From the NCBI RefSeq assembly GCF_030284385.1, contig NZ_CP127221.1, positions 1,116,001 to 1,180,000 on the forward strand: 64,000 bases of DNA, read 5' to 3'. The notes below the pieces were generated by a model. It saw nothing but the letters and a program-made list of their open reading frames with translations, searched no databases and was not told where the DNA came from. The translations under genes were made by a program, and so were the position numbers. The first letter of the stretch is position 1. Each line of letters begins with the position of its first letter. Source of the stretch: Altererythrobacter rubellus (GTDB lineage: Bacteria > Pseudomonadota > Alphaproteobacteria > Sphingomonadales > Sphingomonadaceae). Below are positions 20,432 through 29,446 of this stretch, piece by piece.

Positions 20432-21280
20432 ATGATGGGGAGTTTTCGCACATCAATGGCTATCGGTAGCCGGCTTGCCTTAACCGCGGCACTAACGGCC
20501 GGCTTGGCCACCTGCGCGCCTGCGGAGGTTGGCGAAAAGGCCGGCGATGACGGCGCGCCGCGCGTCGTCAGTCTCAACCCTTGCCTTGATGCGATAGTGG
20601 TCGAAGTAGCCCATCCCGATCAAATTCTCGCACTGTCACACTATAACGCCAACCCGCAATCCAGCTCTATCCCGCAAGAAATCGCGCGGCGTTATGACGT
20701 CACGGGCGGAACGGTGGAGGAAATTGTCGCGTTGCAACCTGACATTGTACTGGCGAGCACATTTATGGCGCCCGCCACCCGCGCTGCCTTCGATAAGCTG
20801 GGCGTGCGAGTGGAGGCTTTTGACAGCCCGATGTCGGTCGAAGAAAGCATTGATCAGGTGGGCAGACTTGCACAGCTGATAGACCGCAAGACTTCCGGCG
20901 AAGCGCTAGCTGCAGACATTCGCAATTCCGTCTCAATCGTTGGAGCTGGAGAACAGAGGTCCGCGGTTTTGTGGCAACCGGGCGGGATTGTCCCGGGCGA
21001 ACAGCAATTGATCAGCGAATTGTTGCGAGCATCCGGATTTGCCAGCCATTCTGCCCGATTGGGGCTAGGGCAAGCAGACTATCTTTCGCTTGAGCAAGTT
21101 GTCGCGTCACCGCCAGATGTGCTGATAGTGGCCGGGCAAAGTCGTGCACAGCAGCATCCTGCGTTAGCCCGAACCGATACATTGATCGCCCAATTCGATC
21201 CTACGCTGCTTTATTGCGGCGGTCCGACGATACCGCGCGCGATGCAGCGGCTGCGCCAGATACGTGAGCAGATATCATGA
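20432..21280 (+). CDS. Periplasmic metal-chelate/cobalamin-type binding protein of ABC importer
   Basis: This 282-residue helical-backbone binding protein (BtuF/FepB-like fold) starts from the ATG at 20432; 20456 (MAIGSRLALTAALTAG) is an alternative with GGGGAG 13 bases upstream. The signal peptide ends with LTAGLATCAPAE, which resembles a lipobox but has Thr before Cys, so lipidation is doubtful. Family features are PRVVSLNPCLDAIV near residue 45, EIVALQPDIVLAS near 100 and VVASPPDVLIVAG near 215. The stop overlaps the permease start as ATGA. The ligand (Fe-siderophore, haem or cobalamin) cannot be decided; no TonB receptor or B12 riboswitch is beside it. Confidence 0.85.
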   Translation: MMGSFRTSMAIGSRLALTAALTAGLATCAPAEVGEKAGDDGAPRVVSLNPCLDAIVVEVAHPDQILALSHYNANPQSSSIPQEIARRYDVTGGTVEEIVALQPDIVLASTFMAPATRAAFDKLGVRVEAFDSPMSVEESIDQVGRLAQLIDRKTSGEALAADIRNSVSIVGAGEQRSAVLWQPGGIVPGEQQLISELLRASGFASHSARLGLGQADYLSLEQVVASPPDVLIVAGQSRAQQHPALARTDTLIAQFDPTLLYCGGPTIPRAMQRLRQIREQIS

Positions 21281-22230
21281 ACCGAGCCGCGCTCTTGTTT
21301 GCTGCTCTTCTTGTGATCTTGCTCCCGCTGTCATTGCTTGCCGGGCGCGTGTGGCTCGATCCCTTTACCGATCCGCGTGCGTCTCTGATCCTTATGGAGC
21401 TGCGCTTGCCGCGTGCGTTGCTGGCGATTGTGATCGGTGCGGGGTTGGGCGCGGCAGGCGCTGCGATGCAAGGCTATTTGCGCAATCCGCTGGCGGATCC
21501 CGGCCTGTTCGGTATCGCGCCGATGGCGGCGTTGGGCGCTGTGGCCAGCCTGTGGCTGGGTGTTTCAGCCAGCCAATGGACATTGCCGGTGATGGCTTTG
21601 GCCGGAGCGGCACTGGGCATGGCGCTGCTCGCGATTATTGCGGGTCGCACTGGCGGAATTGCGCTATTCACACTGGCGGGCCTGATGATCGCGAGCCTAG
21701 CGGGCGCGCTGACCGCGCTCGCCATCACCTTGGCGCCCAGCGCCTTTGCCATGAGCGAGATTGTGATGTGGCTGAATGGCGCGCTGACCGACCGCAGCTG
21801 GCGCGATGTCTATCTGGCTGCACCGCTGGTGCTTGCGGGAATTGCATTGCTTGGCATTAAGGCGCGCTCGCTTGATGCTTTGACACTGGGCGAAGTGGCG
21901 GCCCGGTCCATGGGCGCCCGCGCGGATCTGTTGCTCGCATTGCTGGTCGGCGGAGTGGGGCTGACTGTAGGTGCGAGCGTAGCTGTCGCGGGAATTATCG
22001 GATTTGTCGGCTTGATTGTGCCGCATCTGGTGCGTCCATTGACTGACCGCTTGCCCTCCAGCCTGATCCTGCCAAGCGCACTTGCGGGCGCGTGCCTGGT
22101 CCTGGCAGCCGACAGCGTGGTGCGCATCTTGCCGCTGGTCACAGAGCTGAGACTTGGCATCGCTTTGAGCCTGCTCGGCGCGCCGTTCTTCCTCTGGTTG
22201 TTGCTCAAGATGCGGCGAGGGCGGCTATGA
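21277..22230 (+). CDS. FecCD/BtuC family ABC importer permease
   Basis: This 317-residue inner-membrane permease has nine or ten hydrophobic segments. Family motifs are RLPRALLAIVIGAGLGAAGAAMQG in the first third (the RLPR-GA-L-G-A pattern), ADPGLFGIAPMAALGA, and near the end VAGIIGFVGLIVPHLVR, the coupling-helix motif that touches the ATPase. It starts inside the stop of the binding-protein gene (ATGA, 21277-21280) and ends in the same way over the ATPase start, so the three genes are translationally coupled. Confidence 0.92.
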   Translation: MNRAALLFAALLVILLPLSLLAGRVWLDPFTDPRASLILMELRLPRALLAIVIGAGLGAAGAAMQGYLRNPLADPGLFGIAPMAALGAVASLWLGVSASQWTLPVMALAGAALGMALLAIIAGRTGGIALFTLAGLMIASLAGALTALAITLAPSAFAMSEIVMWLNGALTDRSWRDVYLAAPLVLAGIALLGIKARSLDALTLGEVAARSMGARADLLLALLVGGVGLTVGASVAVAGIIGFVGLIVPHLVRPLTDRLPSSLILPSALAGACLVLAADSVVRILPLVTELRLGIALSLLGAPFFLWLLLKMRRGRL

Positions 22231-22979
22231 TCCTCTGCGCAGACAATATTTCGCTTTCTCGCGGGGCAAGGCTCGTTTTGGACCAGGTTTCGATCAGGCT
22301 GGAACCCGGCAAGATCACAGCCATTTGTGGCGCTAATGGCGCGGGTAAGTCCTCGCTCTTGATGGCGCTGGCCGGACTCCTCGAAACGAAGGCAGGGTGC
22401 GTTTTGCTAGCTGAGAACGAGCTGTCTGGGTTGCATCCTCAAATACGCGCGCAACGCATTGGATATCTTCCGCAAGAGGCCGAAATTGCGTGGGATGTCG
22501 CGGTTGAGAACCTCGTACGGCTGGGGCGTATGCCCTATCGCGATCGCGGTGATGCGGCGGTAGAAGCGGCCATCGCTGCGCTCGATCTCGAAGGATTGCG
22601 GCACCGGCCAGCCTCTCAACTTTCCGGCGGTGAGAAAGCGCGCGCGTTGCTTGCCCGCGTGCTGGCGGGCGAACCACAATGGATCCTGGCGGACGAGCCG
22701 CTTGCCGCGCTTGATCTGGCGCATCAGCAGACCTTGCTGAGCCACTTGCGAAAGGCTGCGAATGCTGGTGCCGGCGTGGTAATCGTGATGCACGATCTTG
22801 CCGCTGCGATGAATCATGCGGACAGAGTAATCGTTCTGAGTGAAGACGAATTTGCGGGACACGTTGCTGCCGATGGCGCGCCAGAGGAAGCGCTATCGGC
22901 CCATAACATCAAGCGTGTGTGGGGCGTGGATGCGCGGTGGATTGGCGAGCCGGGCGCACGCGCGCTTATCACATATTAA
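22227..22979 (+). CDS. ABC importer ATPase (FecE/BtuD type)
   Basis: This 250-residue nucleotide-binding subunit has Walker A GANGAGKSSL near residue 37, Q-loop GYLPQEAEIAWD, signature LSGGEKARALLARV, Walker B WILADEPLAALD and H-loop VVIVMHDLAAA. The frame stays open upstream into the permease, but the start is taken as ATG 22227 in the ATGA overlap (MILCADNISLSRGAR), which aligns with family starts. It powers uptake through the permease encoded just upstream. The gene converges on the M3 peptidase gene over a shared short spacer containing a terminator. Confidence 0.92.
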   Translation: MILCADNISLSRGARLVLDQVSIRLEPGKITAICGANGAGKSSLLMALAGLLETKAGCVLLAENELSGLHPQIRAQRIGYLPQEAEIAWDVAVENLVRLGRMPYRDRGDAAVEAAIAALDLEGLRHRPASQLSGGEKARALLARVLAGEPQWILADEPLAALDLAHQQTLLSHLRKAANAGAGVVIVMHDLAAAMNHADRVIVLSEDEFAGHVAADGAPEEALSAHNIKRVWGVDARWIGEPGARALITY

Positions 22980-23002
22980 AAGGGCGACCCGAAGGCCGCC
23001 CT
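22978..23002 (-). terminator. Intrinsic terminator of the M3 peptidase gene
   Basis: On the minus strand AGGGCGGCC and GGTCGCCCT pair around a TTCG tetraloop, followed by TTT. It lies between convergent genes and, lacking T residues on the other side, mainly serves the minus strand. Confidence 0.75.
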
Positions 23003-23027
23003 CTCATACCTGCATTCCCCGAAGAGC

Positions 23028-25223
23028 TTACTCTTCAAGCAGCCCGCGGCTGATCAGCATCGGCTGCACGTCCGGCTGGCGACCGGCAAAGTTTTCGAAC
23101 ATCTGGAAATAATCCATCGTTCCGCCACGGCTGAGCACGGTCTGGCGATAGTGATCTCCATTCTCGCGGCTCAAACCGCCGTTGTCGAGGAACCACTTGC
23201 GGCTGTCCTTGTCGAGCATCTCGGTCCATAGATAGCTGTAATAGCCAGCCGAATATCCCGCAGGGTCCGAGAAGATGTGGTTGAAGTAGTTCGACCGGTA
23301 GCGTGGCGGCACCAGATCGATTTCCAGACCCAGGGCCAACAGCGAGTTACGTTCAAACGCATCAACCTTTTCCGGTGTATCGATCGCTGCGGCTTCTTCC
23401 GGTGAAAGCGCGTGCCATTTCATGTCGAGCAGCGCGGCTGTCACCACTTCACCAAAGTCGTAACCCTGGTTGAATTTGGACGCGGCCTGGACCTTCTCCA
23501 CCAGTTCCATCGGAATGGTTTCGCCCGTTTCATAGTGCTTGGTGTAATTCTGCAGCACTTCCGGGTAGGTCACCCACATCTCGTGAACCTGGCTGGGGTA
23601 TTCGACAAAGTCGCGCGCGGTAGCGGTGCCTGATAATGTCTCGTACTTCTGATCCGCGAAGAAGCCGTGCAGCGCATGTCCAAACTCGTGGAAAGTGGTT
23701 TCTACCCAGTCAAAGCTGACCAGCTGCGGCTCGCCATCGGCGGCCTTCGGGATGTTGAGCACGTTGTAGATCACCGGCTTGTTGCCTGTCTCATAGCTTT
23801 GATCGACGAAGTTGCTCATCCACGCGCCACCCCGTTTTGACGGGCGCTGGAACGGGTCAAAATAGAACAGGCCCAGTTCGCTGCCGTCAGCGTCGAACAC
23901 TGTGTAGACCCACACATCCGGATGGTAGACGGGGATATCGTCACGCTTTTCGAAAGTAAGGCCGTAAAGCTTTTCGGCCATGAAGAACACGCCGTCCTCA
24001 AGCACCCGCTCGAGTTCGAAATACTTCATCACTTCGCTTTCGTCATACGCGAATTGTTCAGCTTTCACCTTCTCGGCAAAGCGATACCAATCCCACGGCT
24101 GGACTTCGAAATCGAGCCCGGCGGCGGCGATCCGCTTGTTAAGCATTGCGGCATCGCTGCGCTGTGTGGCGGCAAGGGCCGGTACCATATCTTCCATGAA
24201 GCCCAATGCGGTGGCCGGTTCCTTCGCCATGCGATCATACATGGTGTAGGTCGCCCAGTCGGGTTTGCCGAAAATCTCGGCTTTCTCGGCGCGCAATGTA
24301 GCGATTTTCGCCAGCAGAAGCCGTGTATCCTTATCGCCGCCTTGATCCGCGCGGTATGCGCTGGCCTTGAACAGACGCTCACGCACTTCGCGGTTTTCCA
24401 GCGCGGGCAGCAACGGCTGCTGCGTGGTGTTCTGCAAAGCGAGTGCAAACTTGCCTTCCATGCCCTTTTCCGCTGCCAGCGTTGCGGCCGCATCAATGTC
24501 GGAATCTGACAGACCGGCCAGTTCGTCGCGCGTGTCAACGATCACTGCGCCGTCCACGGTCGCCTCGCGCACCTTCTGGCCGAACTCGGTCGTCAGTTTG
24601 GATAACTGGCTGTTGATTGCCTTCACTTGCTCGCGCTGGTCTTCGTCCAGCAGCGCGCCAGCCTGCACCATGTCTGCATAGGTTTTTTCCAGCAGCACCG
24701 CATCTTCGGGTTCCATCGTCATTGCTGCGCGATTGTCATAGATGGTTTTCACGCGCGCAAAGAGGTCCGGATCCAGGTTGATCGCGTCATAATGCGCGGT
24801 CAGCAGCGGGCTGACTTCGGTATCAATCTCGTCAAGGCGGTCCGTTGTGTTCGCGCCCGTCAGAGCGGAGAAAACATAGCTGACCCGGCCCAGCATCAGG
24901 CCCGATTTTTCCAGCGCGACGATGGTATTCTCGAAAGTCGGCGCTTCAGGATTGTTCACAATTGAAGCGACTTCGGCCTTCTGGATCGCCATGCCCTGTT
25001 CAAAGGCGGGCATGTAATCGTCTTCACTGATTGCGTTGAAATCGGGTGCATGGAACGGCAGCGTGCTTTCTGAAGCGAAGTATCCGGTGCCTTGCGGGAT
25101 GGATTCAATGCCAGCGAAAATCTCGTCACTGCTGTAGATCTCAGCAGGGGTCATGTTGCAACCGCCCAATACGGCAGCGGCCAATGCGATAGGTGCAACG
25201 CGGGCCAAAATTCGGGCCTTCAT
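23028..25223 (-). CDS. M3 family zinc peptidase lipoprotein (peptidyl-dipeptidase Dcp-like)
   Basis: This 731-residue M3 metallopeptidase hydrolyses oligopeptides. The zinc site is HEFGH (His512, Glu513, His516) in TTFHEFGHALHGFF, with the third ligand expected about 25 residues later. The N-terminus is a lipoprotein signal (ALAAAVLGGCNM), so the enzyme is probably anchored in the envelope, unlike cytosolic OpdA. The frame continues upstream, but the ATG at 25223 fits because it begins the signal peptide and is preceded by GGAGAAT. It could cooperate with the exported prolyl oligopeptidase in peptide scavenging, which is inference. Confidence 0.9.
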   Translation of the reverse strand: MKARILARVAPIALAAAVLGGCNMTPAEIYSSDEIFAGIESIPQGTGYFASESTLPFHAPDFNAISEDDYMPAFEQGMAIQKAEVASIVNNPEAPTFENTIVALEKSGLMLGRVSYVFSALTGANTTDRLDEIDTEVSPLLTAHYDAINLDPDLFARVKTIYDNRAAMTMEPEDAVLLEKTYADMVQAGALLDEDQREQVKAINSQLSKLTTEFGQKVREATVDGAVIVDTRDELAGLSDSDIDAAATLAAEKGMEGKFALALQNTTQQPLLPALENREVRERLFKASAYRADQGGDKDTRLLLAKIATLRAEKAEIFGKPDWATYTMYDRMAKEPATALGFMEDMVPALAATQRSDAAMLNKRIAAAGLDFEVQPWDWYRFAEKVKAEQFAYDESEVMKYFELERVLEDGVFFMAEKLYGLTFEKRDDIPVYHPDVWVYTVFDADGSELGLFYFDPFQRPSKRGGAWMSNFVDQSYETGNKPVIYNVLNIPKAADGEPQLVSFDWVETTFHEFGHALHGFFADQKYETLSGTATARDFVEYPSQVHEMWVTYPEVLQNYTKHYETGETIPMELVEKVQAASKFNQGYDFGEVVTAALLDMKWHALSPEEAAAIDTPEKVDAFERNSLLALGLEIDLVPPRYRSNYFNHIFSDPAGYSAGYYSYLWTEMLDKDSRKWFLDNGGLSRENGDHYRQTVLSRGGTMDYFQMFENFAGRQPDVQPMLISRGLLEE

Positions 25224-25744
25224 TCGTAATTCTCCAGTCCAATAGATTTGCCGGGCTGCGCGTGCGCGATTCCGGTGATGCGACCAAACGGCATCTCTAA
25301 TGCCGTTCGGCGCTTGAACCTCAGATTGATAACATTTGCAACCAGTCTGCCGTCGCATGTCGGGAGACATATGTCGCTGGTCGAATATTGGCGCAAATGA
25401 ACCGGGCAAGCGGGGAGCCCTCTTGCCCGGTTCGCCGTGCGACCCTTTGAGTAGAAATCGCCGCATAATCCCCTTGGTGCGACCCGAAGGGCTTGGGGTT
25501 TGACTCCGCAAAGAGAGGTATTGTTTCGGCTACTGGCGGCACGTTTTCGACCTGACGTTTCCTGTAGGTCGCACCGCGCGTGTAGTCTCAACCAAAACAT
25601 AAAGTGACGTATAGGTATAACATAAGGGGCGGCAGTTGATTGCGAAAGCCTTGCGAGCACGCAATTATCGCCCAAGCTGTTCTCGGGTCGCCGCTTCGGG
25701 CTGAAAGCATTGGATTTTTGCGCTCGGACGCCTGCGGGGTTGCA
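25224..25744 (+). other. 521-base gap with a 12-bp inverted repeat
   Basis: No gene is convincing here. The clearest feature is a perfect 12-bp inverted repeat at 25399-25433 (GAACCGGGCAAG, 11-base loop, CTTGCCCGGTTC) with no T run on either strand. The motif TGCGACCC occurs twice (about 25438 and 25479). An AT-rich patch with TATAAC near 25616 could be a -10 element for the truncated TIR gene that follows. Confidence 0.5.
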
Positions 25745-25972
25745 ATGGCCGAATACACTTACAAGGCTTTCATCAGTTACAGCTGGGCCGATACCAAATG
25801 GGGCAAATGGTTTCAGCAAGCCGTTGAGACCTATCGCACGCCCAAGGCACTGATCGAAAAGCACGCCGGGATGCGCGGAACCTTCTTCGCCGTCTTGCCC
25901 TCACTCCATTCACAACCAATATCCACCGCCAGCGAGCCGCAGCTTGACAGCGTGAACATTACCGGAACATAG
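25745..25972 (+). pseudogene. Truncated TIR-domain protein gene
   Basis: The 75-codon frame begins MAEYTYKAFISYSWAD, followed by KWGKWFQQAVETYR and TPKALIEKHAG. This is the start of a bacterial TIR domain: the first beta strand with FISYS, then the W-x(2)-W...ETYR-x-P-x-AL pattern of large TIR proteins. After about 45 residues the similarity stops and the remaining 30 residues look random before a stop eight bases from uvrA. The rest of the TIR domain, including its catalytic Glu, and any effector or repeat domain are missing, so this is a 5' remnant left by a deletion joined to the uvrA upstream region. Confidence 0.75.
25954..25968 (+). promoter_or_regulatory. LexA (SOS) box before uvrA
   Basis: GAAC-ATTACCG-GAAC is the GAAC-N7-GAAC (GTTC-N7-GTTC on the other strand) operator of alphaproteobacterial LexA. 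It sits 11 bases before the uvrA ATG and just after TTGACA (25944-25949), a -35 candidate, so LexA would block the promoter. It overlaps the tail of the TIR remnant. Confidence 0.85.
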
Positions 25973-25979
25973 AGTCTGC

Positions 25980-28895
25980 ATGTCCCTGACCAAAATTTCT
26001 GTACGCGGTGCGCGTGAGCACAACCTCAAAGGTATCGATATCGATCTGCCGCGCGATGCGCTGATCGTGGTGACGGGCCTTTCGGGCAGCGGGAAAAGCT
26101 CGCTCGCATTCGATACGATCTATGCCGAGGGTCAGCGGCGCTATGTGGAATCGCTCAGCGCCTATGCTCGGCAATTCCTCGAAATGATGCAGAAGCCCGA
26201 TGTCGAGCATATCGACGGGCTTTCTCCCGCAATCTCGATCGAGCAAAAGACGACGAGCCGCAATCCGCGCTCCACCGTGGCGACGGTGACCGAGATCTAC
26301 GACTATATGCGGTTGTTGTGGGCGAGGGTGGGCGTGCCTTATTCACCCGCCACGGGAAAACCGATCAGCGCGCAGACCGTCAGCCAGATGGTCGACCGGG
26401 TGATAGAATTACCCGCAGGCACGCGGCTCTATCTGCTTGCGCCGGTGGTGCGCGGGCGCAAGGGCGAATACCGCAAGGAGCTAGCCGAATGGCAGAAGGC
26501 GGGCTTCACCCGCGTTCGAATCGATGGCGAGATTTACGCGATCGAGGAAGCGCCCGCGCTCGACAAGAAATACAAGCATGATATCGAAGTGGTGGTTGAC
26601 CGGCTGGCGGTGAAGGCCGGCCTGGAAACCCGCCTCGCGGACAGTTTTGAAACCGCGCTGAAGCTGACCGAAGGGTTGGCCTATGTCGATCTGGCGGATG
26701 GCGTTGTGCCGGGGCGCGAGGATGAAGGCGAGACTGGCGGCGCGATGAAGGGTGTGGGCATCCCTGCCAACCGCATCGTGTTTAGCGAGAAATTCGCCTG
26801 CCCGGTCAGCGGCTTCACCATCGAGGAGATCGAACCACGCCTGTTCTCATTCAACGCGCCGCAGGGGGCCTGCGCGACGTGCGACGGGATCGGCGAAAAA
26901 CTGTTATTCGATCCGCAGCTGGTCGTGCCGAACGAAAGCCTGACGTTGAAACAAGGCGCGGTGGTGCCCTGGGCGAAGAGCAATCCCCCGTCACCTTATT
27001 ACATGCAAGTGCTGACCAGCCTTGCGAAGGCGTATGACTTTGACATCACCACGCCTTGGAACCAGCTGGAGCCGGATCAGCGGATGATCATCCTGCACGG
27101 CACGGGCGGCATGCCGGTCGAGCTGACCTTTAAGGACGGGCGCAAGGAATATACCGTGCGCAAGCCGTTCGAAGGCGTGATCGGCAATCTCAACCGCCGA
27201 TTGCTTCAGACCGAAAGCGCGTGGATGCGCGAGGAGCTGAGCAAGTTCCAGACCGCGCAGCCGTGCGAAAGCTGCCATGGCAAGCGCCTGAATGAGAAAG
27301 CGCTGGCGGTGCGCGTCGCGGGCACCGATATTGCCGATCCGGTCAGGATGAGCGTTTCCGATGCCAAGGAATGGTTCCTTGGCCTTGAAGCCAAGCTCAA
27401 TGAAACGCAGCAACAGATTGCGCGCGCCATCCTGAAGGAAATCAACGAGCGGCTGGGCTTCCTCGACAATGTCGGCCTAGACTACCTCAACCTCGACCGT
27501 ACATCCGGCACGCTGTCAGGTGGGGAGAGCCAACGTATCCGGCTCGCCAGCCAGATCGGCAGCGGGCTTTCCGGCGTGCTCTACGTACTCGACGAGCCCA
27601 GCATCGGCCTGCACCAGCGCGACAATGATCGCCTGCTGGAGACATTGAAGCGGCTGCGCGATCTCGGCAATACCGTGATCGTGGTAGAGCATGACGAAGA
27701 CGCGATCCGTCAGGCGGATCATATCGTCGATCTGGGCCCCGGCGCGGGTGTGCGCGGCGGCGAAGTGGTGGCGCAAGGCACGCTGAAACAGATCATGAAG
27801 GCCAAGAATTCGATGACCGCCGATTATCTGACCGGGCGGCGCGAGATCGCGGTTCCGGCCACGCGGCGCAAGGGCAATGGCCACAAGCTGACGGTGAAGG
27901 GCGCGCGGGCGAACAATCTGAAAGACGTCACTGCCAGCATCCCGCTCGGCATATTCACTTGCATCACCGGCGTATCGGGCAGCGGCAAGTCCAGCTTCAC
28001 GATCGACACGCTCTATGCCGCCGCCGCGCGCACATTGAACGGCGCGCGCGTGATTGCGGGCGCGCATGACAAGGTTACGGGGCTGGAGTTTTGCGACAAG
28101 GTGATCGAGATTGACCAGTCGCCGATCGGTCGTACCCCACGGAGCAACCCTGCCACCTACACCGGCGCCTTCACAAATATCCGGGACTGGTTCGCCGGCC
28201 TGCCAGAGGCGCAGGCGCGCGGCTACAAACCCGGGCGCTTTTCGTTCAACGTCAAGGGTGGCCGATGCGAGGCCTGCACCGGCGACGGGTTGATCAAGAT
28301 CGAAATGCACTTCCTTCCCGATGTCTATGTGACGTGCGAGGAATGCGGCGGGCGTCGCTACAATCGTGAAACGCTGGAGGTGAAGTTCAAGGGGCTTTCC
28401 ATCGCCGACGTGCTCGACATGACGATCGAGGATGCGGAGGAGTTCTTCAAGGCCGTGCCCCCCATCCGCGACAAGATGCATATGCTGAATGAAGTGGGGC
28501 TGGGCTACGTCAAAGTGGGCCAGCAAGCGACCACGCTGTCAGGCGGCGAGGCGCAGCGGGTGAAACTGGCGAAGGAACTCAGCAAACGCAGCACCGGGCA
28601 AACACTCTACATTCTGGACGAGCCGACCACGGGCCTGCATTTCGAGGATGTGCGCAAGCTCTTGGAAGTGCTGCACAGGCTGGTCGACCAGGGCAATTCG
28701 GTGGTGGTGATCGAGCACAATCTGGATGTGATCAAAACCGCGGACCATATCCTCGACCTTGGCCCTGATGGCGGCGTGCGTGGGGGGGAGATCGTGGCGG
28801 AGGGGACGCCCGAAGAAGTGGCTCACGAACCGCGCTCTTTCACGGGGCAGTATCTTGCGAACATGCTGGACAAATCGAGGCAGGCGGCGAAATAA
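25980..28895 (+). CDS. uvrA: Excinuclease ABC subunit A
   Basis: This 971-residue damage-recognition ATPase of nucleotide excision repair has two ABC modules. Module I has Walker [13 protein letters not shown] near residue 32, a zinc finger region with CPVSGF and [12 protein letters not shown], and signature [15 protein letters not shown]. Module II has Walker [16 protein letters not shown] near 664, zinc finger CEACTGDG ... [10 protein letters not shown], and signature [15 protein letters not shown]. Length is typical. There is no clear ribosome-binding site before ATG 25980, so the transcript leader must be very short. SOS control is indicated by the LexA box just upstream. Confidence 0.97.
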   Translation: MSLTKISVRGAREHNLKGIDIDLPRDALIVVTGLSGSGKSSLAFDTIYAEGQRRYVESLSAYARQFLEMMQKPDVEHIDGLSPAISIEQKTTSRNPRSTVATVTEIYDYMRLLWARVGVPYSPATGKPISAQTVSQMVDRVIELPAGTRLYLLAPVVRGRKGEYRKELAEWQKAGFTRVRIDGEIYAIEEAPALDKKYKHDIEVVVDRLAVKAGLETRLADSFETALKLTEGLAYVDLADGVVPGREDEGETGGAMKGVGIPANRIVFSEKFACPVSGFTIEEIEPRLFSFNAPQGACATCDGIGEKLLFDPQLVVPNESLTLKQGAVVPWAKSNPPSPYYMQVLTSLAKAYDFDITTPWNQLEPDQRMIILHGTGGMPVELTFKDGRKEYTVRKPFEGVIGNLNRRLLQTESAWMREELSKFQTAQPCESCHGKRLNEKALAVRVAGTDIADPVRMSVSDAKEWFLGLEAKLNETQQQIARAILKEINERLGFLDNVGLDYLNLDRTSGTLSGGESQRIRLASQIGSGLSGVLYVLDEPSIGLHQRDNDRLLETLKRLRDLGNTVIVVEHDEDAIRQADHIVDLGPGAGVRGGEVVAQGTLKQIMKAKNSMTADYLTGRREIAVPATRRKGNGHKLTVKGARANNLKDVTASIPLGIFTCITGVSGSGKSSFTIDTLYAAAARTLNGARVIAGAHDKVTGLEFCDKVIEIDQSPIGRTPRSNPATYTGAFTNIRDWFAGLPEAQARGYKPGRFSFNVKGGRCEACTGDGLIKIEMHFLPDVYVTCEECGGRRYNRETLEVKFKGLSIADVLDMTIEDAEEFFKAVPPIRDKMHMLNEVGLGYVKVGQQATTLSGGEAQRVKLAKELSKRSTGQTLYILDEPTTGLHFEDVRKLLEVLHRLVDQGNSVVVIEHNLDVIKTADHILDLGPDGGVRGGEIVAEGTPEEVAHEPRSFTGQYLANMLDKSRQAAK

Positions 28896-28920
28896 ACCCC
28901 TCTACCAAGGGAGGTGACAC

Positions 28921-29178
28921 ATGGAATTGGAAGCGTTCTTTCTGACGGCGGCGGAGATTTCCGTCGTGTTGATCGGGTTTGTTACGATCTTCCTGACCTT
29001 CGTGATGAGCGGGCGAGAGATCGGCAAGGCAAACCGGATGCACAGCCGTGCGTTGCTGACCGGGGCCTACCCCTTGCTATTCGTAACCTTCGTGTCGGTC
29101 GCGGCCAATGCCTATGGCGCGAGCGAGGCGACCGCACTGCTCAGTTTCCACCTTGCCGGAGGGCTCCAAGCGTCATGA
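28921..29178 (+). CDS. Membrane protein, N-terminal part (split gene)
   Basis: These 85 residues hold two clear membrane helices (FLTAAEISVVLIGFVTIFL and ALLTGAYPLLFVTFVSVAA) and the start of a third (TALLSFHLAGGLQA). GGAGGTG lies before the ATG. The frame stops at TGA (29176-29178), overlapping by ATGA a second frame that continues with VMIGIVMTGFYSRL. A membrane helix straddling the junction suggests one protein of about 158 residues in relatives, split here by a -1 shift (mutation, programmed frameshift or sequence error). No family was recognised. Confidence 0.6.
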   Translation: MELEAFFLTAAEISVVLIGFVTIFLTFVMSGREIGKANRMHSRALLTGAYPLLFVTFVSVAANAYGASEATALLSFHLAGGLQAS

Positions 29179-29399
29179 TCGGTATCGTGATGACGGGCTT
29201 CTATTCGCGGCTGAGCCAGGCCGAAGTCAGGGAAGTCGGCTGGATATACACCTTGGTGTCATTCACACTGGGCTGGGGTGCCGGGGGTTTTTTCTGGGCA
29301 GACGCGCTCGGCTATGCGCCCGCGGGCAATGCGGTGGTGGCGGTGATTTTGAGCTTCCTGCTGACGGGAACCGTGCTGTTCAGCTTTGCCGCGCAGTAG
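29175..29399 (+). CDS. Membrane protein, C-terminal part (split gene)
   Basis: The 74-residue frame starts in the ATGA overlap with the previous frame. It completes the interrupted helix (MIGIVMTGFYSRL) and adds two more (VGWIYTLVSFTLGWGAGGFF and AGNAVVAVILSFLLTGTVLF). The sequence is clean membrane protein without decay, so translation by stop-start coupling is possible and the pair could work as two subunits. Together the halves look like a small integral membrane protein of unknown role behind uvrA. Confidence 0.55.
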   Translation: MIGIVMTGFYSRLSQAEVREVGWIYTLVSFTLGWGAGGFFWADALGYAPAGNAVVAVILSFLLTGTVLFSFAAQ

Positions 29400-29446
29400 A
29401 TGAAGCTGTTCGACTGGAAGAACTCGCGGGGTGCGGGCGGGGGCGG

